Shown here: piece by piece, positions 52,637 through 62,324 of the stretch
How positions within the stretch are numbered: the stretch's first letter is position 1
Layout of the letters: each line of letters begins with the position of its first letter
Assembly: GCA_015852425.1 (NCBI GenBank)
Contig: JAAAIG010000064.1
Location: 9,868-73,867, forward strand
DNA length: 64,000 bases
Direction: 5' to 3'
Origin: Gryganskiella cystojenkinii
Taxonomy: Eukaryota; Mortierellomycota; Mortierellomycetes; Mortierellales; Mortierellaceae
Translations under genes and position numbers: made by a program
The notes under the pieces: model-generated
Told to the model about the DNA's origin: nothing
Seen by the model: the letters and a program-made list of their open reading frames with translations, nothing else
The model's database searches: none

Positions 52637-53444
52637 GAAAATAGAACGTTATAATATATATTATATATTAAGGACATACATAGCCTGCATTTTAATCTGT
52701 TTCTGTACCTGTGCGTAGCATGGTCTGTGGGCTGGGGATGTTGGCGTGGGTAGAGGATCTCTTGTCACCAAACAAAAACAATGATGTCAAATACTCAAGA
52801 GGGATAGATTGCACAAACAAAAAACGGCGGTTTCGCATAGGTGCAACGACCAAATGTGGGCACAATATCAGCACAAAAAATAATTAGCAAATGGTGCATG
52901 ACATCGACCTTTAAGCTATCATGATCGAGAATATGACGCCATGCGACGATCATTTGCGAAAGTACTGTTCAACAGCAAGATCCGTCAACTTGTCGCGATT
53001 AGTCGATGAGGTCGCGCAACAACGAACAAGTTCTTTTTTTTTTTTTGTTTCTAGCATGGAGGCCTCTCCCCAACCAGACAAGGTTGAATCTTCATCTGCG
53101 TGTCCACTTTGCTATCATCATGACATAGTCACTTTTTTCCTTGAGGGTAACCGTCAGATCTGCAGACTAGAGTATGCATTTCCTTTGCGCTAGTTAGAAG
53201 AGTCCCTGACTTAGTATATATGTCGTCAGTGCCTGAACCACCTCGATGGATGACCAGGGGACGTTGCAGATTGAAAGCATGCACCATGGACAACTCGTCC
53301 TTCCATCACCGTTACCGTCGTTTTTTCATCCTTAAAAGATACCTTCCGTTTAATTTTGACACCTCCGTCCTTGCCGTTCTTTCTCCTTTTTTCTCAATCA
53401 TCCTCGACTTTCCTCTCCCTTCTCTGACACATCTATATGCAAAT
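52637..53444. other. Intergenic, sugar transporter upstream region
   Basis: About 800 bp. A palindromic AT stretch (ATATATATTATATATT, about 52651-52670) follows the ICMT-like gene. CT-rich leader-like sequence (53325-53430) precedes the transporter ATG. No gene recognised; a 90-codon open frame at 52921 has no domain I know. Confidence 0.5.
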
Positions 53445-55156
53445 ATGAGGGGCAAATACAAACTTCTAAGTAATGTTTACTTCTTGGGCATGTTCGCCAC
53501 CATCGGCGGGTAGGTCATTTTCTATGCATTTTGAAAGCACTCTCGTCACATTGTTCGTTTCCAGTCGTTCTGCTTACAAACTTTTTTTTTGTTCTCGTCA
53601 GCATGCTTTTTGGCTTTGACATATCATCGATGTCCGGTGTGGTCGGTACAGATCGCTACCTGACCTACTTTAACCACCCATCGTCTTCTCTTCAAGGCGG
53701 CATCGTCGCGTCTATGCCCGCAGGTTCTTTTTTTGGTGCGCTCTTGGCAGGTCCTCTTGGAGACCGTATCTCACGTCGTCGGACCATCATGCTAGCGGCC
53801 AGTATTTGGATAGTCGGCTCTATTATTCAGTGTGCCTCCGTCGGCGTCGGTATGCTAGTTGTAGGCCGGGTTGTCAATGGTATCGCGGTCGGACTGGCCT
53901 CCATGATTGTTCCTGTTTATCAGTCTGAGATTGCCCCCAAAGAGATTCGAGGCCGTATTGTATCTTTGCAACAGTGGGCCATCACTTGGGGCATCTTGAT
54001 CCAATACTTTATCCAGTATGGCTGTTCTTTCATCAAATCTAATGCCGCCTTCCGCGTCCCTTGGGGTATTCAAGTCGTACCCGGTTTGATTCTTCTTGTC
54101 GGCATCTGCTTCTTCCCTTATTCTCCCCGTTGGCTGGCTGACCAGGACCGATGGGAGGAGGCCCTTGAGGTCCTTGCGAACTTACGTGCGGGCGGTAACA
54201 AAAACGACCCTGCCGTCCAGGCCGAGTATAAGGAGATCGAGGAGGTTATTCGCTTCGATCGTACTCAGGCTGCTCGGTCATACATTGAGCTTTTTAGACG
54301 ACCTAATCTCCCTAAAGTCTTCCTAGGCATGGCGCTTCAATCCTGGTCTCAGCTCACAGGCATGAACGTTGCCATGTATTACATTGTTTACATCTTCCAA
54401 GGCGCCGGCATCACTGGTGACACCAACTTACGAGCTTCCTCGATCCAATACGTCTTGAACGTCGTCATGACAATCCCCGCTATTCTCTACATTGACAAGT
54501 GGGGTCGTCGTCCCGTCCTTTTGATCGGTTCTACTTTCATGGCCCTCTGGATGTTTCTCATCGGTGGTCTCATGGGCAAATATGGAGAGCCTGATCTCCT
54601 CGACGGTAACTCGACCACGACCTGGGCCATCAAAAGCAATGACTCTGCCTCCCATGCTGTCATTGCCTGTTCCTACCTCTTTGTCTGCTCCTTTGCAATC
54701 TCTTGGGGACCTGTCTCTTGGACTTACCCTGCCGAGATCTACCCTCTTCGTATCCGATCCAAAGCCGTGTCGCTCTCAACGGCCTCGAACTGGGCCTTCA
54801 ACTTTGCTCTCGCTTATGCTGTCCCCCCACTGTTGGAGAGTATCCAATACAAGACTTATTTCATATTCGGAACCTTTTGTGTAGCCATGACCATTCATGT
54901 CTTTTTCATGTTTCCCGAGACCAAAGGTCGTACCTTGGAAGAGATGGAGGAGCTTTTCAACTCTGATATCCCTGCCTGGAAGACACAGGCTTTGCCAGAG
55001 TCACGCCTGGATCGCGATATTGATGAGATTCATCATCATCATCATGCGGATGGAATGACGTCCGTTGATGGAACGGGCGCCGAGAAGCAAGAGCTGGAAG
55101 AGATCAAGGGCTCAACACCAGCGAATGAAAATCAGTCCCACATGCCTGTGGCATAG
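53445..55156 (+). CDS. MFS sugar transporter
   Basis: Two exons, 53445-53509 and 53602-55156, with a 92-bp GTAGGT...CAG intron, giving 539 residues. The junction restores FATIGGMLFGFDISSMSG at the end of helix 1. Hallmarks of the sugar-porter family follow: GDRISRRR after helix 2, RFDR in the central loop, PYSPRWL (PESPR-like), QQWAITWG, WGRRPVLL, PAEIYPLRIRSKA and PETKGRTLEEME. Twelve helices are expected in the plasma membrane, importing hexose or another sugar by proton symport. The C-terminal tail is acidic and includes a five-His run (IHHHHHADG). The closest types are high-affinity glucose transporters of filamentous fungi, but substrate is not determined by these motifs. Confidence 0.92.
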
Positions 55157-55763
55157 TCGGAGGAACTAATTAATAACACACAACTAATGCCCATGTGCCT
55201 GTCCGTTTTTCAACCCACCCGCTAGCCAAGGTTTCTCACGGCAAAACAAACCCCGCCTTTTTTTTGCCCAAAACTCCAAAAAAAAAAGGAATCTCTATTT
55301 TTAATTTCATTAATAATATTTGCCTCATTTTCCTCGCCCCTGTCTCGTGTTGGCAAGCGTTACGATCCCTGTCGATATACAACTGGTGTTGGTAAAGGAG
55401 CAGGCACATTGATTGACAGCGCCGAAGTGGAAATGCCAATCATGTCAACCTCATTTACTGAAGGAGTGTATCCAGGCTTTCTCCAAGCAAACAGTAAGAG
55501 AAAACAAATTACTGTGAAAACGGGGTGAACTCCTTTCCGTCTCAATCAGGACATGAGAGCAAATTGTCTGGTCCACTTCTTATTGCAATCAATTCTGCTC
55601 AGACTTTATTGTCCATACGCCCAAATGCTCCTCTTAAGAAAAATTGTCAGATTCTGCTTTTTTTTCTTTTTTTCTGTAATCAAGCTCTTTCTTTCTCCAC
55701 TTGCACTAAACTCTTCCTCTCCCTCCGTCTCTAACCCCTCCCGAACTTAGCATACCCCTACAA
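55157..55763. other. Intergenic
   Basis: About 600 bp between the sugar transporter and the GPI-anchored protein. T-rich and CT-rich; the last 100 bp look like a leader. No gene recognised. Confidence 0.5.
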
Positions 55764-56761
55764 ATGAAGTTAACTACATTCATCACAGTCATCGCCGTCG
55801 GCGCTGTTGCCTCGACCTCAACGTTTACCGAGGCTGCTGCTGCTCCAGCTCCTACTCCAACCACTCCCCCCGCTACAACTTCAGCTGCCTGCACGGCCTA
55901 CCTTAACACACTCGCTGATCCTACGAATGCCCTCTACAAGTGCAGAGTCTACACTGCTCTCGGATTCCCTGGATTTACCCATGCGAACGACCACGACACG
56001 GTCAAGCTCCAGAAGGCTTTGACTTCGTACTGCGCTCAGCCTGCCTGCACTGTCGAGCAATACTCGACTGTTTACAAGAACATCCAGACCAGTTGTGCGG
56101 CTGACATGACCAGTGCCAACCAGGCCATTCTCGGTACCACCATGTATATGTGGTATGTGTTGTTCTTTGATCAGTCACATACAGTAACTGTCGCACAAAA
56201 AACTGTCAAGAAGGTATTGAAACATTGTGTCACCACTCTAGGTATATGTCCCCGGCACAGCGTGACGCCGTCTGTTTCCCAGACGCGACCAAGACCAACA
56301 GCTGTGTCGTCGACTCGATCAGCGAGATGATTTCCCGCGCTCAATTGCCCGACAAGAACTCCAACGAGGACGACCTCTACGGATACCTGCAGTATGTTAC
56401 TCCATTCGTGAACATGGATGGATTGAACGCCACGCAGTTTTGCACTCCCTGCAACCAACAGGTCGCCAACATTTTTGCCAACTACTACACGAAGAGTCCT
56501 TCGACCTTTCCCCTTAATTTTTCTCAGAACTTGACCAGTGCAACCTTACTTGCCAACATTCTGGACATGTACAAGAGGAACTGTGGCGTCACTTTGGGTC
56601 TGCCTACGTCCTCAGGCAACAACACTACGCCCGGTTCTTTCCAGCCTACAAACGTGACCCAGAGTGGCGGCAAGAATGCCGCCGTCTCTGGTGCCTCGTA
56701 TTCCATGGGTGTTATGGTCGCTGTTGTAGCTACTCTCGCAGGAGCAATGACCTTGCTCTAG
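55764..56761 (+). CDS. Secreted GPI-anchored cysteine-rich protein (DUF7729-like)
   Basis: Two exons, 55764-56152 and 56242-56761, joined by an 89-bp GTATGT...TAG intron inside MYMWYMSPAQRD, giving 302 residues. It has a signal peptide (MKLTTFITVIAVGAVAST), a Pro/Thr/Ala linker, and a globular part with about ten cysteines and N-glycosylation sites (NATQ, NFSQ, NLTS). The C-terminus has a Gly/Ala/Ser region followed by a hydrophobic tail ending GAMTLL, the form of a GPI attachment signal. The cysteine pattern, with C..CNQQVANIF, is like the DUF7729 family of fungal surface proteins as I recall it. Function unknown; probably cell wall or plasma membrane. The next gene also encodes a secreted protein. 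Confidence 0.75.
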
Positions 56762-57122
56762 TAGTTTAACCGACGAGAGAGCCAGTGTCTGGAACTTCTT
56801 AATAACAATAAAATACAAAGGCTCTCACTCACTTTTTTGGTTCAACCTTCTTGAGCTTTCATTGACCGGACTGGACCAGTCAGCGACAAGCTCGAGAGCA
56901 ATCCAGGATAGGGATCCTCTTTCTTCCTTTCCCTCGGCTTTCCTCTCTTTTTTTCTTTTTTTCTTTTTTCTATTCTTCTCTCTTTGCTTCCACTTTCACT
57001 TCACAAAGCCAACCAACCCCTCCCCCACTACAACTGCACAGTGGACTTCCCCATTACCTTTTCCGCTTCCCCTTCCTTTTTTTTTTGTTCTCATTTGCGC
57101 ACTCAATTCACATTCACGACAA
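56762..57122. other. Intergenic between two secreted-protein genes
   Basis: About 360 bp. The second half (56925-57115) is CT-rich leader sequence directly before the ATG at 57123. No gene seen. Confidence 0.55.
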
Positions 57123-58756
57123 ATGCGCATTCTCTCCCTTACCCTCGCCGTCTCCTTGGCCGTTATCGCGGTCACAAAGGCCGCGCCATTGCCAATGCCT
57201 GCACCTTTCCCTCAAGAGAGTATGCTATATCTTTTTGGTTTCTTGCCATACTGCTTCCCTTTCCTATAATTTTTTTAATGACTCTGTGTAAATCTGCAAG
57301 ATGGCCGTTGGAGAGGTGGTCCGTTGCAAAGGGCAAGGAAATTAAGGGACTCAGCAATATTCCACGTGAACTCTCTTCCCTGCTTCTAAAAACACTCCTG
57401 TTGAAAACAACATCGCTCGCTCCCTTTTTTTCTGTCTCCTTACCTTTACCTGTCTTTTGATTAATAGCTGCGGCTGAACAACAATGCATCGAGGAATGCC
57501 TTGTCGCCGAGGAGGACTGTCTCCTCAACTCGATCAGCATGAGTGCTTGCTTCGAGAACTATGATCAGTGCCATGGACAGTGCATTCCTGTCCCTGACGA
57601 GACCACGACGACGCCTGTAAACAATAATGAGGAAACCACCATTGACAATACGGATACCACTGACAATACGGACACCACCAATACGCCCACGACCCTCAAT
57701 GAAGATGAGGAGAAAACCGAGACTCCTGTAGATGAAGAGCCTCACCACGATCTACCACCAGATACCCCCACGGAAGTCCCTTCAGCCCCAGACACCACTG
57801 TCGATGACTCTCCCGAAGATGCACCCGAGACTCCTGAAGATACTACCGTGGACAATGACATCAACGAGGATGAAACCACTGAAGTTGATACTAACGAGGA
57901 CAAGACCACGGAGGATGATGTTAGCGAAGACAAGGACGACGATGTCAGCGAAGACGAGACCACGGAGGACGAGGATTCCTCGCCTGATACGAATGAGGAT
58001 ACTTCACCTGATACCGATGAGGATTCTTCACCTGATACCGATGAGGATTCTTCACCTGATACCGACGAGGATTCTTCACCTGATACAGATGAGGATTCTG
58101 CACCTGATACCCACGAGGATCCCACCTCTACCCCTCAAGACCCCAGTGAGAACCCCGACGTAAATAACGTTCAGGCTCCACCTTCTATCAATAACAACGA
58201 GTATAATGACAACGAAAATGACGACACCGAGACTGAGGATGATCAAGACCCAGGCTTGACCCAAGAAGAGCAAGACGAGTTGGAGGACAAGCAAGATGAG
58301 TCAGGGGACGAGACCGAGGATGGTGATGGCTCCGTGGAAAGTCCAGCCCCAGGGTCCACTGAGGAGACTCCGGCACCCCCGGCGCCTGAGGATCATGACC
58401 CTAATGGTGGCGATGACCTCGACAACCCGAACGTCAGCCCTAACACCGATACCGATACTGTTCTGGATACGACGACAACTGATGAGGTGAAGACGGAGGA
58501 GACCCATGATGCCCCGATCGACAGCTCGGTTGATCCAGTTGATTCGCATGACAGTCCTGATGATGGATCAGGTGATGCTCCTCCAGTCAATGACGGACAA
58601 GACCATGATGCCCCAATTGATATTCCGGCTGAAGAGCCTAATGAGGACAAGCAAGAGGAGGATGATTCTTTGGAGTATGAGGACACGGAGCAAAACGAGA
58701 CGACCACGGATAACGGCGACGAGGAGGAGTTCGATGAGGACAACTCTGGGTATTAG
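57123..58756 (+). CDS. Secreted acidic repeat protein with a six-cysteine module
   Basis: Two exons, 57123-57219 and 57468-58756, with a 248-bp GTATGC...TAG intron, giving 461 residues. A signal peptide (MRILSLTLAVSLAVIAVTKA) is followed by a short Pro-rich stretch. Then comes one compact module whose cysteines are spaced C-x3-C-x6-C-x9-C-x6-C-x3-C, nearly symmetric. The remaining 400 residues are almost entirely Asp, Glu, Thr, Pro, Ser and Asn with no further cysteine and no transmembrane segment. They include six copies of an eight-residue repeat (EDSSPDTD). The tail is probably disordered, strongly negative and perhaps O-glycosylated. I do not recognise a family. Calcium binding, wall association or a secreted effector-like role are only guesses. 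The open frame and junction are clear. Confidence 0.7.
57971..58114 (+). repeat. Six tandem 24-bp repeats coding for EDSSPDTD-type units
   Basis: Head-to-tail copies begin at 57971, 57995, 58019, 58043, 58067 and 58091. The three middle ones differ from each other by at most two bases; the outer ones differ at a few. The repeat keeps the reading frame, so copy changes would only lengthen or shorten the acidic tail. Confidence 0.9.
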
Positions 58757-58877
58757 CGACCAGTCACCATGTCAAGTGGGAACAATAAATAATATTAATT
58801 TGTTTCTTCTCTTTTTTCTTTTTTCCCATCCGCTGGTTTCTTCTTGTAAAAGCGTCATTGTTCCCCAGACCGACACC

Positions 58878-60901
58878 ATGCCCCCGCCACCGCCACTGTC
58901 ATTCAATGTCATTCGCCAATCGACACAGGGGACTGCTGCAAGGCGAGGAACCTTGGTCATGAACTCTGTCGCAACCACATCGGGAACAGTCGAGAAGAGA
59001 GTGATCGAGACTCCTGGATGTCTAATGTACACTGTCAAGGGATCCGTTCCACATCTCACACCAGATACTCTGAGACTGCAAGGATTCGGAGGTGTGCATG
59101 TCAGCATGGAGCATCTGCTGTAAGAGGGGGTGAATGCAGTCGAAAGAGCATGGATGAAGCAGTCAATTCGGTGGTAACCCCCGACCCTTTTGTTTTTAAT
59201 TGTCTCTCATTCCATAGGAAGCAACATCATCGATCGACAGGAGAATTCGACAGCTGGCCTTCATCCCTCAGCCTCTCGCGGTTCCTGCACCTTCAGGACA
59301 TGGTCTTGATGTGCGATGTGCGAGACCCCTCTCGCTATGTGAAGACACCCCCTAACACTGATCGATATGTCTCCATATTGACCCATCAGGGCGTCCGTCA
59401 GTTGACCTTGGAGCAATACCTGAGCTGTATTCGAGTCTTTGAGCCGGATATTGTCGCCGTCATTGCTGACTCGATCTCGGATCAGGAACCATCCCCGAAA
59501 ACTCCCAGCTCTGATGTTGCTGTTGCTGCTGTTCCTGGGGACGCTACCGACAAAAATCTTTCCGTTCCAGGGACGAAACGCGTTCGCAAGAGCGTGGACA
59601 GAAGTTTACGATGGCTGGATCGCGTGCTGAAAGACCGTCAAGGGTTTGACACGCTATCAGAACAAAACGCTCTGGACGCGGCTCGGAAACAGGACCGGAA
59701 ACTACATCATCAGCGATTGCAAGGACGACTTGAGAAGCTCCAGCAGGATATCCCCGATACGGGAGGGGACAAAGCAGGAAAGGTTGCCGGTATGACCCAG
59801 GATCCAGAGGTCCAAGACTCTTTGGTCTCTCGCGTGAAAATATCGTCCATCAAGACCAAAAAACCATGGACAGGCACTGCTATTTTTGCACATGTGGTCG
59901 GATCGCATATTGAACAGGAGCGTATCCGCAGTGCTGAGGAAACAGCGAAGAGAGAGGCCGTGGACGGATTTATAATTGATACGAAGGATCTGACCTCAGG
60001 AGCGGGATTCCAGAAGAATGAAGTTTTGAGGTTAATCCAAGCCTCGGTTAGTTGTCTACCCACTGACAAACCAAGGATGATCTATGGCATGCAGACGCCA
60101 GGCAAGACTCTGTTGAAATGAACTACATCATGAAATTGTTGACCTGCGGTGGCGTTGTTCTTAACCAGTATGATTTCGTGGCCTTTTTCATATTTTGCCT
60201 TTGTTAGAGGACGTACTGAGTTCGATTGCCTTAGGAGTTGATCTCTTTGACACGACATACCCGTGCTATCTGACTGGCGAGGGTAAAGCATCATTGATAT
60301 CATTCGGCGAAGCCGATATTCAGGAAGACAAAGTTCTCACTGTCGCCGCTACCACGAAATCCTCGTCGCCGTCTGCAGCCCAGTCTACAGGAACAACAAA
60401 TCGCTGGATCAATCTCTGGGATGATGAACACGCTGACAAATTTGTTCCAATCTTGGAGGGATGTCAATGCTATGCTTGCAAGGGGAACAGGCACACGCGA
60501 GCATACATCAACCACTTGCTGAAGTCCCATGAGATGTTGGCCACGGTTTTATTGATGAGGTATGTTCATAGAGATATCACCAGCATCCGCGTGTCACCGG
60601 AAGATAAGACCCTAACCGTTGCATAATTCTCTTCTTCATACTTCTGTGACGAACTAGTCATAACATGCACCAGTACTCCAACTTCTTCGCGAACGTCCGT
60701 CAGTCGATACAGGAAGGCACTTTTGAGTTGCAGACCAGTACTTTCGTGAGTAAATTCGGCGAGGAGCCCACGTATGTTCCTGGAGAGATTCATCCTGCTC
60801 AATTGGCTCTTGAAGCGTCCCTGGCTACCAAACGGAACCGTTTGGACGAGTCAAACAATGAGCGATCTGGAGCGATCTCGGACACAACAATACAAAGATG
60901 A
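58878..60901 (+). CDS. QTRT2: Queuine tRNA-ribosyltransferase accessory subunit 2
   Basis: Four exons: 58878-59119, 59218-60101, 60208-60559 and 60658-60901, giving about 573 residues. The third exon joins through a GC-AG intron (GCAAGA donor at 60102), restoring TPEDVLSSIALGVDLFD as in human QTRT2. Zinc ligands are intact: Cys461, Cys463 and Cys466 in CQCYACKGNRHTRAY, and His494 in MSHN, formed across the last intron. The N-terminus (RGTLVMNSVATTSGTVEKR) and HLQDMVLMCDVRD are family-like. QTRT2 pairs with catalytic QTRT1 to put queuine at position 34 of GUN-anticodon tRNAs. It exceeds human QTRT2 (415) through inserts at about 200-260 and 300-340. In the last 60 bp a second frame looks equally coding (see findings), so the C-terminus may be affected by an indel. 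Confidence 0.88.
60102..60207 (+). other. GC-AG intron of QTRT2
   Basis: 106 bp, starting GCAAGA after CCAG and ending TTGTTAG. No GT donor nearby keeps the frame, whereas this one restores the conserved PEDVL segment. Confidence 0.8.
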
Positions 60902-62324
60902 CAGGCGTGCATTTAGAGACCGTGAACGCAAATATATTGAAGACCGGTTCTGAAGCGCGATAGCAGGAACGAAGGGAGCTTGGATGTAAGAAGAATTTGA
61001 TCAACGGGAGAGAGGACAGGGCTACAAAAGAAGCCGTAGTTTGAAATATAAAAGTAGTCATAGCAATGATAGGAACGAGATCAGACTATAGCCACATAAT
61101 ACATTGCTGTCGTGCCCTGTCAATTTGCCAGAAAGAGTGTAGCCGATGAGAAATAACAATGAAGTGCAACACAAAACCATGGCAAAAGCACATACTCATA
61201 TGTTTCTCTCTCTTGCTACTCTCCAGGTTTGAGGCTAAAACGACTGAGCGCAACTGTGCGTTCCTCGTTCACTATAGGTTTTTTTCCTCCTCGTAGGAGG
61301 TATGAGGTTCTCGCGGTGATGGCGACCATCGTTTATCTTTATGTCTTTAGTTCTGAACCCCTCTCTCTCGGCAGCTCATGGTGTTGATGCGACTTCGCCC
61401 TACAGCGGCAGGAGCAACGAGAGACGTTGTTGATAATATTGTGGCTACAAATCCCAACATCGTCTCTCGCGGCTCATTCGAAACTTACTTGTGCATGCTT
61501 ACGTCTTCCCACTTGTTGTCTTGGCCTCGGCAAATTTTGTTGGCTGGTTCTTGCTTGCCTCTCTATTCCTCTCCTATACTTGAAAACAATGTGGAAGGTC
61601 AGCGAAACTGCCGACAAGCTTCAGACGTCAGATCAACAGAGCTCAAGAAATCCTCGAACGGTACTTGGCTATCGTTGGCAAAGAGTCCGAGGCACAAGCG
61701 AATGTGGGCTGCAACGAAGCCATCCATTGTCAAGTTATATGTCGATTCAGAGTTTTGAGCCTTGAACAGCAGAGTGCGGACGGTGTGAAAATGTAAAGAT
61801 CGAGGAGCAGCGCAAGACAATAAAAAAAAATTAAAAAAAGGGTGTCACACAGAATTCCAGCTCATTCTCATGTCCTTGCATCTGTTTGTATGTTTGTCCG
61901 TTGAGACAACGCCTGAAATGTCTCGCAATTTTTTAATTTTTTTATTTTGGATTCTATTTTTCTACACGACTTTCCAGGGTTAGCATTTTACACAATCGCG
62001 TCTTTTGCTGATTTTGTTCTTTTCTTCTCAACCTCCATATCATTCGCTCTTCTCTCCACCACCGCAACAACTATAACAACAACAACACGTACAAGCACTC
62101 ACTTGTGTGCACCTTGCTCCATTCCTTGCCTTGCTTTTGTCACAGTCTCAGCAACCGATCATCCCACTCCCTATTCCCTTTTCCTCACCCTCTATTTGTC
62201 TTGTTTTTTCTTTTTTTTTCCTCCTGTCGAATCAATCCGTCAAAAAGAGAAATACTCTTTCTTTCGAGAGCAAACAACAGCCTTCCATCCTAGCAAACTC
62301 AACAACACTGAGCATCATAAGAAG
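60902..62324. other. Intergenic with unassigned coding-like fragments
   Basis: 1.4 kb between QTRT2 and the His-rich gene. Plus-strand fragments of coding character without a start: Arg/Ser-rich pieces at about 60855-61090 in shifting frames, and a helical piece at about 61595-61794 (RAQEILERYLAIVGKESEAQ) ending in TAA. From 61950 on, CT-rich leader sequence of the His-rich gene. Confidence 0.5.

Noticed and set aside
52921..53193. 90-codon frame containing a CPLC motif before the sugar transporter
   Set aside because: No recognisable zinc domain, a homopolymer T run inside it, and position in the promoter region.
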